Shown here: piece by piece, positions 55,988 through 64,000 of the stretch
Numbering within the stretch: position 1 is the first letter of the stretch
How the letters are laid out: every line of letters begins with the position of its first letter
Notes under the pieces: generated by a model
Database searches by the model: none
What the model was told of the DNA's origin: nothing
The model's input: the letters and a program-made list of their open reading frames with translations, nothing else
NCBI RefSeq assembly: GCF_030812295.1
Contig: NZ_JAUSSK010000003.1
Coordinates: 434,001 to 498,000, forward strand
Source of the DNA: Luteibacter jiangsuensis
Lineage (GTDB): Bacteria > Pseudomonadota > Gammaproteobacteria > Xanthomonadales > Rhodanobacteraceae
DNA length: 64,000 nucleotides
Reading direction: 5' to 3'
Program-made: the position numbers and the translations under genes

Positions 55988-57039
55988 AACGACTGCTCAT
56001 CGCGCTACTCGCCTGCCTCCTGTGGATGCCGATCGCCGCATTCGCGAAGGCGCCCGTGGCGCTCTTCTACATGATGGAAACGCAGAAATCGATCGCTTCG
56101 TTCGAGGCCCACGTCGACAAGATCGACGTGCTGGTGCCGACCTGGTACGGCGTCGATGAGAACGGCCTGGTCTCGGGCGCACCCGATGCCTATGTGTTGA
56201 AGATCGCCAAGGCGCACAAGTTGCCCGTGATGCCGATCATCTCGGCAGGTGGTGACAGGGCGAAGTTCCACGCGCTGCTGACCAACGAGACCGCGAAGAA
56301 GGCGATGATCGGCAGCATGATCGAGCAGGCGAAGCTGCACGGTTTCAGCGGCTTCCAGTTCGACTTCGAGAACATCGCCTGGACAGACCGCGATGCGCTC
56401 ACCTTGCTGACGAAGCAGACCTACGAGGCATTGCACAAACACGGCCTCCAGTTGAGCATGGCGGTGGTGCCGAACGCGCCGGGTTATGCCGGCCGGGGCG
56501 CCTTCGGCAAGTGGATGTGGGAGTACTGGCGCGGTGCGTACGACCTGAAGGAACTGGCCAAGGTGCTCGACCTGGTCTGCCTCATGACCTACGACCAGCA
56601 CACGCGCTGGACCACGCCCGGGCCAGTGGCGGGCATGCCATGGGTGATGGAACACCTCGAGTACGCGATGAAGGTAGTGCCGAAGGAGAAACTGTCCCTG
56701 GGTATCGGCCTCTATGGTTACCACTGGTTCGCCGGGAATCCGGTGAGCGCGGATGGCAAGGAGAACTCGAACATCTCGGCGGAGTACATCGATGCCGACG
56801 CGTCGTTCCCGCTGGCCAAGCAGTTCGGCGCGACGATGCAGTGGGATCCGGTGGAACACGAGTCGTGGTTCTACTTCTATCGCGACCAGATGCGCGAGTG
56901 GGTGTTCCTTCCGGATGCGCGCGCCTTCCGCGACCGGTACGACGTGGCGAAGCAGTATGGATTGCAGGGATTCTGCGCGTGGGTGCTCGGGGCGGAGGAT
57001 CCGAAGATCTGGGATGAGTTGCCTGACGCCGTGCGGTGA
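55984..57039 (+). CDS. GH18-family glycoside hydrolase
   Basis: An exported GH18-fold protein of 351 aa with a signal peptide (about 1-21, ending AAFAKA). The barrel motif corresponding to DxxDxDxE reads SGFQFDFEN: the acid Glu and the Asp two residues before it are kept, while the first two Asp are Ser and Gln. Other GH18 elements are VDKIDVLVPTWYGVDENG and LVCLMTYDQHTRW (the conserved MTYD with Tyr), with LGIGLYGYHWF. Because it follows a fucosidase, an endo-beta-N-acetylglucosaminidase acting on N-glycan chitobiose is more likely than a chitinase. This is inference. Confidence 0.85.
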   Translation: MKRLLIALLACLLWMPIAAFAKAPVALFYMMETQKSIASFEAHVDKIDVLVPTWYGVDENGLVSGAPDAYVLKIAKAHKLPVMPIISAGGDRAKFHALLTNETAKKAMIGSMIEQAKLHGFSGFQFDFENIAWTDRDALTLLTKQTYEALHKHGLQLSMAVVPNAPGYAGRGAFGKWMWEYWRGAYDLKELAKVLDLVCLMTYDQHTRWTTPGPVAGMPWVMEHLEYAMKVVPKEKLSLGIGLYGYHWFAGNPVSADGKENSNISAEYIDADASFPLAKQFGATMQWDPVEHESWFYFYRDQMREWVFLPDARAFRDRYDVAKQYGLQGFCAWVLGAEDPKIWDELPDAVR

Positions 57040-57080
57040 GGGTGGGGCGCGCCGGTAACGGCGCGCCATCGCCGGCATAG

Positions 57081-57213
57081 CCGGCTCCCACACAAAGCCG
57101 CGATAGCGAGATATGGCAGCCGGCTCCCACACGAAGCTGAGCCGGCGAAATATGGCAACTATCTCCCACGCAAGGCTGGGCTGGTGAAATGTGGGAGCCG
57201 CTTCAGCGGCGAT
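57081..57213. repeat. Three degenerate 39-bp tandem units ending in a REP element
   Basis: Units begin at 57081, 57120 and 57159, each opening CCGGCTCCCACAC or a variant and continuing with AAGC and GAAATATGGCA-type sequence. The third is most diverged. A full REP, GTGGGAGCCGCTTCAGCGGC plus GAT (57191-57213), closes the array in the opposite orientation. It fills the gap between two converging genes. Confidence 0.7.
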
Positions 57214-57246
57214 AACGGCCCCTCACCATTCGACCGGGGGGATCGT

Positions 57247-58620
57247 TCAGTGCCCCACCTTGAACAGCTTGAACTCACGGATCCGCGCCGTCCCCACGGC
57301 CGAGAGGATGTTCAAGCGCACCCGCCGCGCGGTCACCGGTTCAAAGGCATCGATCTTCATGTGGCCGATGGCCTGTGCCTGGGCGACTGTCTTCCACCCC
57401 TTGCCATCCCACACCTGCACGGCATAGCCGTGAACGTTCTGCCCGCCATCCAGCCACTCCATGCTCATCGCGTGGTCGAAGGTCACATCGCGCCCGAGAT
57501 CCACCTCGAGCGTGGCATTCGCCGAACCGGCCGGGGCCGACCAGAACGTGGCCCGATCGTTGTCCAGCGCCGCGGCGACGTTGTCGTCGACCGCGCCATG
57601 TTTCACCGCCAGGTTGGCCTCGTCGCCATAACGCGCCTTCAGCGCCTTGCCGAACTCCGCCAGCCGCCGCACATCGGCGTCCGGTAGCAGGCCGTGCGTA
57701 TCGGGCGCGACGCCCAGCATGAACTGTCCGCCCTTGCCGACGCTGTTCTCCCAGTTGTCCATGAGCTCGTCGACCGTTTTCAACGAGGTGGCGAAATCCG
57801 GCTTCGAACTGAAGAACCAGTGATCCTTGTGCAGTGGCGTGTCCACTTCCAGTGGGCGCCAGCGCAGCTGGCCATGCCGGTCGATGACGTTCCAGTTCTC
57901 GCCCTGCACCACGCCTTGTTCGTTGCCCACCCAGCGGATGTCGCCGTAGTCGAACAAGGCCACGTCCGCGAAGACCATGGTATTTGGCTGGTAGGTGCGC
58001 AGGGTCTCCACGTACTTCGCGAAATCGTAGACGTGGCCCGCGCTACCGGCGCCGTCGAGCCACCACTCGGTCAGCGGGCCGTAATGCTGGACCAGTTCCT
58101 CCATCTGCGAGAGGTAGTACTTGTCGTAGGCCGCCGAATCCTTGTAGCGCGGATCGTGCCGGTCCCATGGCGAAAGATAGACACCGAATCCGAGGCCGTT
58201 CTTCTTCGCCGCGTCCGAGGCCATGCGCACGAGGTCGCCCTTGCCACCTTTCCAGGGGCTGGCCTTCACCGAGTAGTCGGTCTGTCCGGTGGGCCACAGC
58301 GCGAAGCCGTCGTGGTGTTTCGCGACCAGCACCATGTAACGCACTCCGGCGGCTTTCACCGCGCGAGCCCACTGGTCCGGATCGACCTTGTCGGGATGGA
58401 ATACGGAGGCGGGCGCGGTGCCATCGCCCCATTCGCGATCGAGGAACGTGTTGGTACCGAAATGGACGATCACGCCGAATTCGAGGTCTTGCCATGCGAC
58501 CTGCTGCGGCGACGGTTTCACGTCGGTGAACGATTCGGCGCGCGGCACCCCGGGCAGGGATGCCAGCAGGGCGACGGCGAGGCAGGAAGCCAGGCGGCGG
58601 AGGGAGGGATGCTTCGTCAT
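57247..58620 (-). CDS. Alpha-L-fucosidase, GH29 (subfamily B-like) with C-terminal F5/8C-type domain
   Basis: A second exported fucosidase of 457 aa, with a signal peptide (about 1-30, ending GVPRAES). The catalytic barrel has FGVIVHFGTNTFLDREWGDG, VAKHHDGFALWPTGQTDYSV, and nucleophile Asp189 in EWWLDGAG. The sequence FADVALFDYGDIRWVGNEQG fits the alpha-1,3/1,4-specific B subfamily, which acts on Lewis-type motifs. The last 130 residues are a discoidin-like (F5/8C) sandwich with ATLEVDLGRDVTFDHAM. It follows the GH35 gene by 41 bp in the minus-strand operon. Confidence 0.9.
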   Translation of the reverse strand: MTKHPSLRRLASCLAVALLASLPGVPRAESFTDVKPSPQQVAWQDLEFGVIVHFGTNTFLDREWGDGTAPASVFHPDKVDPDQWARAVKAAGVRYMVLVAKHHDGFALWPTGQTDYSVKASPWKGGKGDLVRMASDAAKKNGLGFGVYLSPWDRHDPRYKDSAAYDKYYLSQMEELVQHYGPLTEWWLDGAGSAGHVYDFAKYVETLRTYQPNTMVFADVALFDYGDIRWVGNEQGVVQGENWNVIDRHGQLRWRPLEVDTPLHKDHWFFSSKPDFATSLKTVDELMDNWENSVGKGGQFMLGVAPDTHGLLPDADVRRLAEFGKALKARYGDEANLAVKHGAVDDNVAAALDNDRATFWSAPAGSANATLEVDLGRDVTFDHAMSMEWLDGGQNVHGYAVQVWDGKGWKTVAQAQAIGHMKIDAFEPVTARRVRLNILSAVGTARIREFKLFKVGH

Positions 58621-58661
58621 CGAACGGGATCTCCTTGATGGCGGCGCGAATGGGAGAGGAT

Positions 58662-60518
58662 TCAGGGCGTCGTTTTCGGCGGGTCGGACCACAGGCGCCG
58701 GTCCACGCCACGCATGACGGGCTGGTGGCGGGTATCGAAATCGAACACCACCACCTGGTTCACGCCGTGGCGGAACCATGGCGCGGGAGCGTACAAGTCG
58801 TGTTGCGGCCCGATGGACCAGATCCGGCCGAGGTTGACACCGTTGAGCCAGGCGAAGCCCTTGCCGAAGGCGCGAACGTCGAGAAAGGTATCCGCCGGGG
58901 TGTCGACCGTGACCGTTCCACGATGGAAGGCGGGGCCCTCGACCTCGCCGGTGGTCCAGCCGCGCAATGTGTCAGGCGAAGACATCGGCAGCGGGAACAC
59001 CTGCCAGCCATGCAGGATCGTTTCGCCGAGCATCACGGGGTCGACGAGGCCGGCGCGGCCGTCTTCCAGGTGGGGTCCGTAGTTCACGCGCCCGGAGTTC
59101 TCGACCAGGATGTCGAGCGTGTGCTCGCCCGCCGCCATGTCGATGTCGACAGCCACCTGCTTCAGCCGGCGCTCCACCGTGCCACGCGGCTGGCGGTCGA
59201 GATAGACGGCCGCATAGTCGCGGACGTCGCCGAGGTAGAGCGAACCATGGAAGGGACCGCGTACCGTGGTCCGGTAAAGCGTGTAGCCGTAAGCCTGGCC
59301 GTAGGCTTCCATGGGCTTGGGCAGGTCGGAGGCCTGCGGCGCGGGCAGGTTGTCCCACAGCGAAGCGGATTCGCCCAGCGTGAAGGCGGGAAGCGCGCGC
59401 ACGGGAGCCGAGGGGGGCAGGGGTGGCGGTGTCACTCCCGTGGCCTTGGCGATGATGTCGCGGAACCGCGTGAACTTCGGTGTGGGGCGGCCGGCTTCGT
59501 CCAGTGCGGCGTCGTAGTCGTAGCTGGTGGTCTGCGGTGCGTAGTGGTCCGCGGGGCCGCCCTGGAAGTTGGCACCATTCATGAAACCGAAGCTGGTCCC
59601 GCCGTGCACGAGGTACACGTTCACCGAATAACCGTTCTTCAGCATCCAGGCCAGTTCGTCGCCCTGCTGCTTCGCATCCGTCGCGGCATGCTTGCCGCCC
59701 CATTGGTCGAACCAGCCGGCCCAGTATTCGCCCGCCATGCGCGGCGATCCGGGACGGAAGCGCTCGAGCATCTCGAAACTCTTCTTCGCCTCACCCGGCG
59801 AGAAATCGATCACCGCGGTCACGTCGGGTAACGTGCCGTGGGCGAGCAGATCGGGACCGTCGTAGGTCAACAGGAGGTCGTCGGCAAGGCCCGCGTGTTC
59901 GAGCATGGCGCGGATGTGGCCAAGATAGACCTTGTCGTCGTTGTAGGAGCCGTACTCGTTTTCCAGTTCGGTGGCGACGATGGGCCCGCCACGGCTCGCC
60001 ATCAGTGGCGCCAGCTCCTGGCCGAGGCGCCGCAGGTAACGGTCGGCGGCGGCGAGGAAGCGCGGGTCGAGCGAACGCACGCGTACGCTGGGATCGGCGA
60101 ACAGCCAGGCGGGGTAGCCGCCCGCGTCCCATTCGCCGCAGATGTATGGACCCGGTCGCAGGATCACGTTCAGGCCTTCCGCCTGGGCCGCCTTCACGAA
60201 GGCGACGACGTCGTTGCCGCCTCTGAAATCGAAACGGCCGGGCTCGGGCTCCAGCAGGTTCCAGAATACGTAGGTGGTAATGGTGTTGAGTCCCATCGCG
60301 CGCGCCTTGCGCAGGCGGTCGGTCCAGTACTCCCTTGGTACCCTCTGGAAATGCATGTCGCCCGAGATGATCTGGTACGGCTTGCCTTCTCGCATGAAGT
60401 GCGGGCCGGAGACGCTGACAGGTGGATTGGCGGACGCGGTGGAAGCCATGCCGCCGCACATCGCCAAGGCGATGGCAAGCCGCGCCAGGGTCGGATATTT
60501 CATGCGAGCCTTTTTCAT
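58662..60518 (-). CDS. Beta-galactosidase, GH35
   Basis: An exported retaining beta-galactosidase of 618 aa, with signal peptide (MKKARMKYPTLARLAIALAM, ending ASAN). The catalytic acid Glu188 lies in TELENEYGSY and the nucleophile Glu264 in MAGEYWAGWFDQWGG. SGDMHFQRVPREYWTDRLRK and VFWNLLEPEPGRFDF are typical of the family, and the C-terminal part carries two jelly-roll-like segments. GH35 enzymes often cut beta-1,3- or beta-1,4-galactose, as in Lewis-a antennae. The start overlaps the GH3 gene stop by 4 bp. Confidence 0.94.
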   Translation of the reverse strand: MKKARMKYPTLARLAIALAMCGGMASTASANPPVSVSGPHFMREGKPYQIISGDMHFQRVPREYWTDRLRKARAMGLNTITTYVFWNLLEPEPGRFDFRGGNDVVAFVKAAQAEGLNVILRPGPYICGEWDAGGYPAWLFADPSVRVRSLDPRFLAAADRYLRRLGQELAPLMASRGGPIVATELENEYGSYNDDKVYLGHIRAMLEHAGLADDLLLTYDGPDLLAHGTLPDVTAVIDFSPGEAKKSFEMLERFRPGSPRMAGEYWAGWFDQWGGKHAATDAKQQGDELAWMLKNGYSVNVYLVHGGTSFGFMNGANFQGGPADHYAPQTTSYDYDAALDEAGRPTPKFTRFRDIIAKATGVTPPPLPPSAPVRALPAFTLGESASLWDNLPAPQASDLPKPMEAYGQAYGYTLYRTTVRGPFHGSLYLGDVRDYAAVYLDRQPRGTVERRLKQVAVDIDMAAGEHTLDILVENSGRVNYGPHLEDGRAGLVDPVMLGETILHGWQVFPLPMSSPDTLRGWTTGEVEGPAFHRGTVTVDTPADTFLDVRAFGKGFAWLNGVNLGRIWSIGPQHDLYAPAPWFRHGVNQVVVFDFDTRHQPVMRGVDRRLWSDPPKTTP

Positions 60519-63121
60519 CGCGGCAGCGCCTGTCGTCCGCGTATCTTGAAACCGGTACGCCCACCGGCGGCGTCGCCCGGCTGCCCACCACCGAGGAAGA
60601 CGGTGTACTCGCCCGCCAGGACCGCGCGCTGGCCGGTGGCGTCCACCGAACTCAAGCGGCGCGGATCGAGCTCGAAGGTCACGCGGCGGCTTTCGCCGGG
60701 TGCGAGGTGCACGCGCTGGAAGCCGACCAACGACCGTTTCGGTGCGAGCGCATCGCCCTGCGGATAACCGAGATACGCCTGCACCACTTCGTCGCCCGCG
60801 CGCTGCCCACTGTTGCGCACCTCGACGCTCACCGTGACGGCCTGTCCCGCGTCGATGCCGGCAGCGGACGTGCTGGCCTTCGCGTAGGAGAAACGCGTGT
60901 AGCTGAGCCCGTGGCCGAACGGATACAGCGGCGTTCCCTCGAAGTAGCGGTAAGTGCGGCCCTTCATCTGGTAACTGGTGAAGGGGGGCAGGTCGCGCAC
61001 CGAGCGGTAGAACGTCACGGGCAGGCGCCCGCCAGGGTTGTAGTCGCCAGCCAATACCTGCGCGATGGCCGTGCCGCCGCTTTCCCCGGGGTACCACGCG
61101 GCGACGATGGCCGAAGCGTGCTCTTTCGCCCAGTCGAGCGCGACCGCGCTTCCGGACAGGAGCACGACGACCAGCGGCTTGCCACTCGCGGCGGCACGTT
61201 CCAGCAAGGCCTGTTGGGGGGCGGGAAGGCCGATGTCCGTGCGGTCGCCGCCGTCGAAGCCGGGGACATCCACGTGCAACTCCTCGCCCTCCACATCGGG
61301 CGACAAGCCGACGAAGGCCACGGTGACATCGGCCGACGCGACCGCGCGTTCGGCCTCGGCGAGTTGCGCGGCGGCGGGGGCCAACCATTGCAGCCGCACG
61401 CCCTGGTCGTCGCCGCCATGGACGAGTTCGAGGCGTACGTCGCGCGGACGGGAGTCGTCGAAGTGCAGGGTAGCCTGTGTGTGCTTGTCGTCGCCGGTAT
61501 CGTCGATCACGGGCTTGCCGTCGACGAAGAGCCGCACCGCATCATGGCCCCCGCAATCGAAGCAGCGCTCGACGTGCACGGCCAACGTGTAATCGCCAGG
61601 TCCAGGCGGCACGATAGCGCCCGTCCAGCGTACGGCGTAACGGCCCTTGGGCAGGCCGGCGGGTGCGACGTGATCCCAGTCGAAATCGACACTGCGATCC
61701 ACGCGCGTGGTGAGTGGCGTGCCATCGAAAGCGACGTTGTCGAAATAGCGGCCGGTGAGGCCAACGGCGGCATCGGCGGCAGTGCTCGTACGCAGCGCCG
61801 TTTCCGGCACGGGCACCGGGACGCCGGCCGCGACGGGCGCCCCCTGTGCGTAGCTCACGCGGTCGGCGCCGAATCGTGCGCGGAGGCCTTGCAGGGGCGT
61901 GACCGGCGCGCGTGGCGTGCCATGGTAGTTGGCTTCCAGCGTCTCCACCGTATCGGCGTTAGGGCCGATCACGGCGATGCGCGGCGTACCTTGCAAGGGC
62001 AACGTGCCGCCGTCGTTCTTCAGCAGGACCGTCGATTCCAGCGCAGCTCGCAGGGCCAGTGCCGCGTTCGCCTTCACATCGACGGTGGTGGGCCTCGCCG
62101 CCGAGGTGCCGAGGTCGCCAAGGCGGTACCGGGCCGCGAACAGCCGAACGAGCGACGCGTCGAGCACGGACTCGTCGACGTCGCCACGTTTGACCGCCGC
62201 GGTCAGCTCGGCATAGGCATAACCACAATCGAGGTCGGTGCCCGCGCGGATCGCGGCGGCCGACGAAGCGGCATTGTCCGCCTTGTAGTAGTGGAACTTC
62301 GTCATGTCGTCGACGGCGTCGCAATCGGACACGACATAACCCGTGAAGCCCCACGCCTTGCGCAAGGTATCGCCGAGCAGGCCGGCATCGGCGCATACCG
62401 GCGTGCCGTGCAGCGCGCTGTATGCACACATGACCGATCCTGCGTGGCCTTCGGTCACCGCCGCGCGGAACGCAGGCAGGAAGGTGGCTTCGAGATCGTG
62501 CGGGGAAACGTCGATGTCGAAGCCGTGGCGGCCCGCTTCGGGGCCGCTATGCACGGCGAAGTGCTTCGGCGTGGCGATGGCACGTGGGTGCGCGGGGTCA
62601 GGGCCCTGGATACCCTGCACGAATGCCACGGCGAGCCTGCCGGTGAGGTAGGGGTCCTCGCCGTAGGTCTCCTGGCCGCGCCCCCACCGTGGATCGCGGA
62701 AGATGTTGACGTTCGGCGACCAGATGGTCAGGCCTTCGTAGCGGCCGTGATCGTGCCCCGCACCGATGGCGTCGAACCGGGCGCGCGCTTCGCGCGAGAC
62801 GACCTCGCCCACCTGCCGCATCAGCTCCGGATGCCAACCCGCCGCCAAGCCGATGGCCTGGGGAAATACCGTGGCGTAACCGGCGCGCGCCGCGCCGTGG
62901 AGGCCTTCGTTCCACCACTCATAGGCGGGAATGTCGAGTCGCGGCAGTGCAGGCGCCGCGCTCTGTAGCTGGGCGACCTTTTCCTCGAGGCTCATGCGGG
63001 CGACGAGGCCGCTCGCCTTTTGTTCCGGCGTGGCCGACTCCGTCGCGTACACGGCACCGGCCAGCGCGATGGTGGCGGCGTATGCGAGCAGTCGGCGGGC
63101 GAGGCGTGCGTAGGTCATCAT
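60515..63121 (-). CDS. GH3 glycosidase with PA14 domain (probable beta-xylosidase)
   Basis: An exported GH3 enzyme of 868 aa. Signal peptide about 1-26 (ending VYA). The N-terminal barrel has IPAYEWWNEGLHGAARAGYATVF and the nucleophile Asp266 in GYVVSDCDAVDDM. The (alpha/beta)6 domain has LLKNDGGTLPL. A PA14 insert of about 150 residues starts near 450 (TGRYFDNVAFDG), and a fibronectin III-like domain ends it. The WWNEGLHG sequence and SDCDAV are typical of GH3 beta-xylosidases rather than beta-glucosidases. In Xanthomonas campestris, a GH3 enzyme of the N-glycan cluster removes beta-1,2-xylose. It overlaps both flanking genes. Confidence 0.9.
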   Translation of the reverse strand: MMTYARLARRLLAYAATIALAGAVYATESATPEQKASGLVARMSLEEKVAQLQSAAPALPRLDIPAYEWWNEGLHGAARAGYATVFPQAIGLAAGWHPELMRQVGEVVSREARARFDAIGAGHDHGRYEGLTIWSPNVNIFRDPRWGRGQETYGEDPYLTGRLAVAFVQGIQGPDPAHPRAIATPKHFAVHSGPEAGRHGFDIDVSPHDLEATFLPAFRAAVTEGHAGSVMCAYSALHGTPVCADAGLLGDTLRKAWGFTGYVVSDCDAVDDMTKFHYYKADNAASSAAAIRAGTDLDCGYAYAELTAAVKRGDVDESVLDASLVRLFAARYRLGDLGTSAARPTTVDVKANAALALRAALESTVLLKNDGGTLPLQGTPRIAVIGPNADTVETLEANYHGTPRAPVTPLQGLRARFGADRVSYAQGAPVAAGVPVPVPETALRTSTAADAAVGLTGRYFDNVAFDGTPLTTRVDRSVDFDWDHVAPAGLPKGRYAVRWTGAIVPPGPGDYTLAVHVERCFDCGGHDAVRLFVDGKPVIDDTGDDKHTQATLHFDDSRPRDVRLELVHGGDDQGVRLQWLAPAAAQLAEAERAVASADVTVAFVGLSPDVEGEELHVDVPGFDGGDRTDIGLPAPQQALLERAAASGKPLVVVLLSGSAVALDWAKEHASAIVAAWYPGESGGTAIAQVLAGDYNPGGRLPVTFYRSVRDLPPFTSYQMKGRTYRYFEGTPLYPFGHGLSYTRFSYAKASTSAAGIDAGQAVTVSVEVRNSGQRAGDEVVQAYLGYPQGDALAPKRSLVGFQRVHLAPGESRRVTFELDPRRLSSVDATGQRAVLAGEYTVFLGGGQPGDAAGGRTGFKIRGRQALPR

Positions 63122-64000
63122 GGATAGCTTCCCGTCAGCTTCACCGAACCCAGACCGTACAGCGGCCCGTCCGTCGGCGCGGTCACGCGCAGGCAGAGAT
63201 CGTGTTCCCCGTGCAACGCGGGTATGTCGCCTTGCAGCACGATCGACTCGCCGAGCGCCTTTCCGGCAGGTAGCGGAAAGCTGGCCAGCATCGGACCGGT
63301 GCAGCTGTCCTGATGGACCTCGAGTTCGCCGTTGGCGGTTCTCGCGGGATAGGACACGACCTTCGACAGCTCGTGCGCCAGGCCATAGTTGCGCGCCAGG
63401 CGCGCCGCCTCGATGCGGATGCCCTTCACCCCACCCAGTGGCGCCTTCGGATAGACCCAGCAGGCGTGGAACAGGTCGACATCGTAGACGGGCGTATCCA
63501 TCGCAGCCAGGTCCGGCAGCAGGGGCATGCGCAAGCCGAGGCTGCCGTCGGGGCACTTCATGAGCTCGCCGTTATGCCGTGTCAACAGGTTGTCGCGGTC
63601 GATCGTCCGTGCGCGCACGCCGGCCATGGGTGTTCCGTCCGGCGCGAAGGTGATGGCGCGCACCGTCGTGGGAAGAGTGACGGTGAATGGCGCGGTATAC
63701 GCTTTCGCCCCCGTTCCGGGCGTGCTGCCGTCCGTGGTGTAGCGCACCGTGCCGAAGGCCGTCTGGTTGTCGATGCGCACCGTCGCCTTTCCATCCTGGA
63801 GGATCCGGGCGATATCGCCATCGATATGGATGGCGGGAGCGAACGCGGTGTCGGATGCGGCGATATCAAGCACCGCGTAACGCCGCATCTGCGCGGGCAG
63901 GCGTTGCAGGAAACCTTGCCAGCTTCGCGTTCCGCGCGGCGACCAGGCGATCTCGGCCATCGCGTCCACGCGTGGGAAGAGGGCATGCTGTATGTGCCGC
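63118..64000 (-). CDS. GH20 beta-N-acetylhexosaminidase, C-terminal part (start outside window)
   Basis: The frame is open to the right edge of the window, so the N-terminus and catalytic residues are not seen. The visible part begins HIQHALFPRVDAMAEIAWSP, the end of a GH20 barrel. A C-terminal sandwich domain follows (VRYTTDGSTPGTGAKAYTAPF), common in bacterial hexosaminidases, then a second beta-rich region. It leads the minus-strand operon GH20-GH3-GH35-GH29. It would release terminal beta-GlcNAc from N-glycan antennae. Its stop overlaps the GH3 start (ATGA). Confidence 0.85.
   Translation of the reverse strand, partial: RHIQHALFPRVDAMAEIAWSPRGTRSWQGFLQRLPAQMRRYAVLDIAASDTAFAPAIHIDGDIARILQDGKATVRIDNQTAFGTVRYTTDGSTPGTGAKAYTAPFTVTLPTTVRAITFAPDGTPMAGVRARTIDRDNLLTRHNGELMKCPDGSLGLRMPLLPDLAAMDTPVYDVDLFHACWVYPKAPLGGVKGIRIEAARLARNYGLAHELSKVVSYPARTANGELEVHQDSCTGPMLASFPLPAGKALGESIVLQGDIPALHGEHDLCLRVTAPTDGPLYGLGSVKLTGSYP

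Noticed and set aside
57081-57213. CRISPR array
   Set aside because: Units are directly adjacent without unique spacers and are degenerate. They match the REP family.

Overview
The window is GC-rich chromosomal DNA of a gammaproteobacterium. Gene content and protein character point to the Xanthomonadales, probably Rhodanobacteraceae such as Luteibacter or Dyella. The signs are a Xanthomonas-type L-fuconate dehydratase, a TonB-dependent receptor of the Xanthomonas/Caulobacter type, the thrS-infC-rpmI-rplT-pheS-pheT-ihfA-merR order, and REP-like repeats with a GTGGGAGCCG core. The genus call is inference. There are no rRNA genes, insertion sequences, prophage genes or CRISPR arrays.

Layout. 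1-4.6 kb: 3' part of a hybrid histidine kinase, tRNA-Asn, an orphan FimT/GspH-type pseudopilin, uvrB and tRNA-Val. 4.6-14.1 kb: a HemJ/CopD-like membrane protein, then an overlapping recC-recB-recD operon. 14.1-15.1 kb: a UDP-glucuronate 4-epimerase-like gene. 15.2-22.9 kb: the translation operon thrS-infC-rpmI-rplT-pheS-pheT-ihfA-merR, then tRNA-Pro. Ahead of thrS lies what looks like a threonine-codon leader peptide followed by an intrinsic terminator. infC appears to start at ATC. 23-26 kb: three exported proteins in a row, two of unknown function and a metallo-beta-lactamase-fold protein. 26-31 kb: a PAS-GGDEF cyclase, serA divergent from a D-2-hydroxyglutarate-dehydrogenase-like flavoprotein, and a prolyl aminopeptidase. 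31-36.7 kb: a secreted multidomain nuclease, upp, a PsiF-repeat protein and a class III aminotransferase. 36.9-42.6 kb: an ABC exporter, two DesK-like kinases and one response regulator, then queA.

42.6-64 kb is the most distinctive part, a fucose and glycan island. An IclR regulator sits divergent from an L-fucose permease and a mutarotase. A six-gene minus-strand operon encodes the non-phosphorylative L-fucose pathway (fucose dehydrogenase, fuconolactonase, fuconate dehydratase, 2-keto-3-deoxyfuconate dehydrogenase, FAH-family hydrolase) plus an L-lactate dehydrogenase for the end product. A TonB-dependent receptor, a GH29 fucosidase and a GH18 enzyme follow. An opposing operon encodes GH20 (cut by the window edge), GH3, GH35 and a second GH29. 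Together these activities match the linkages of complex plant N-glycans carrying Lewis-a, core fucose and xylose. The island is therefore best read as a locus that imports such glycans, trims them in the periplasm and burns the fucose to pyruvate. The enzyme classes are seen in the sequence; the substrate is inference.

Regulatory signals found by reading include a near-palindromic 21-bp site shared by the fucP promoter and the fuc operon promoter, a perfect 12-bp LacI-type palindrome ahead of the TonB receptor, several intrinsic terminators, and REP elements alone, as inverted pairs and as a degenerate 39-bp tandem array.
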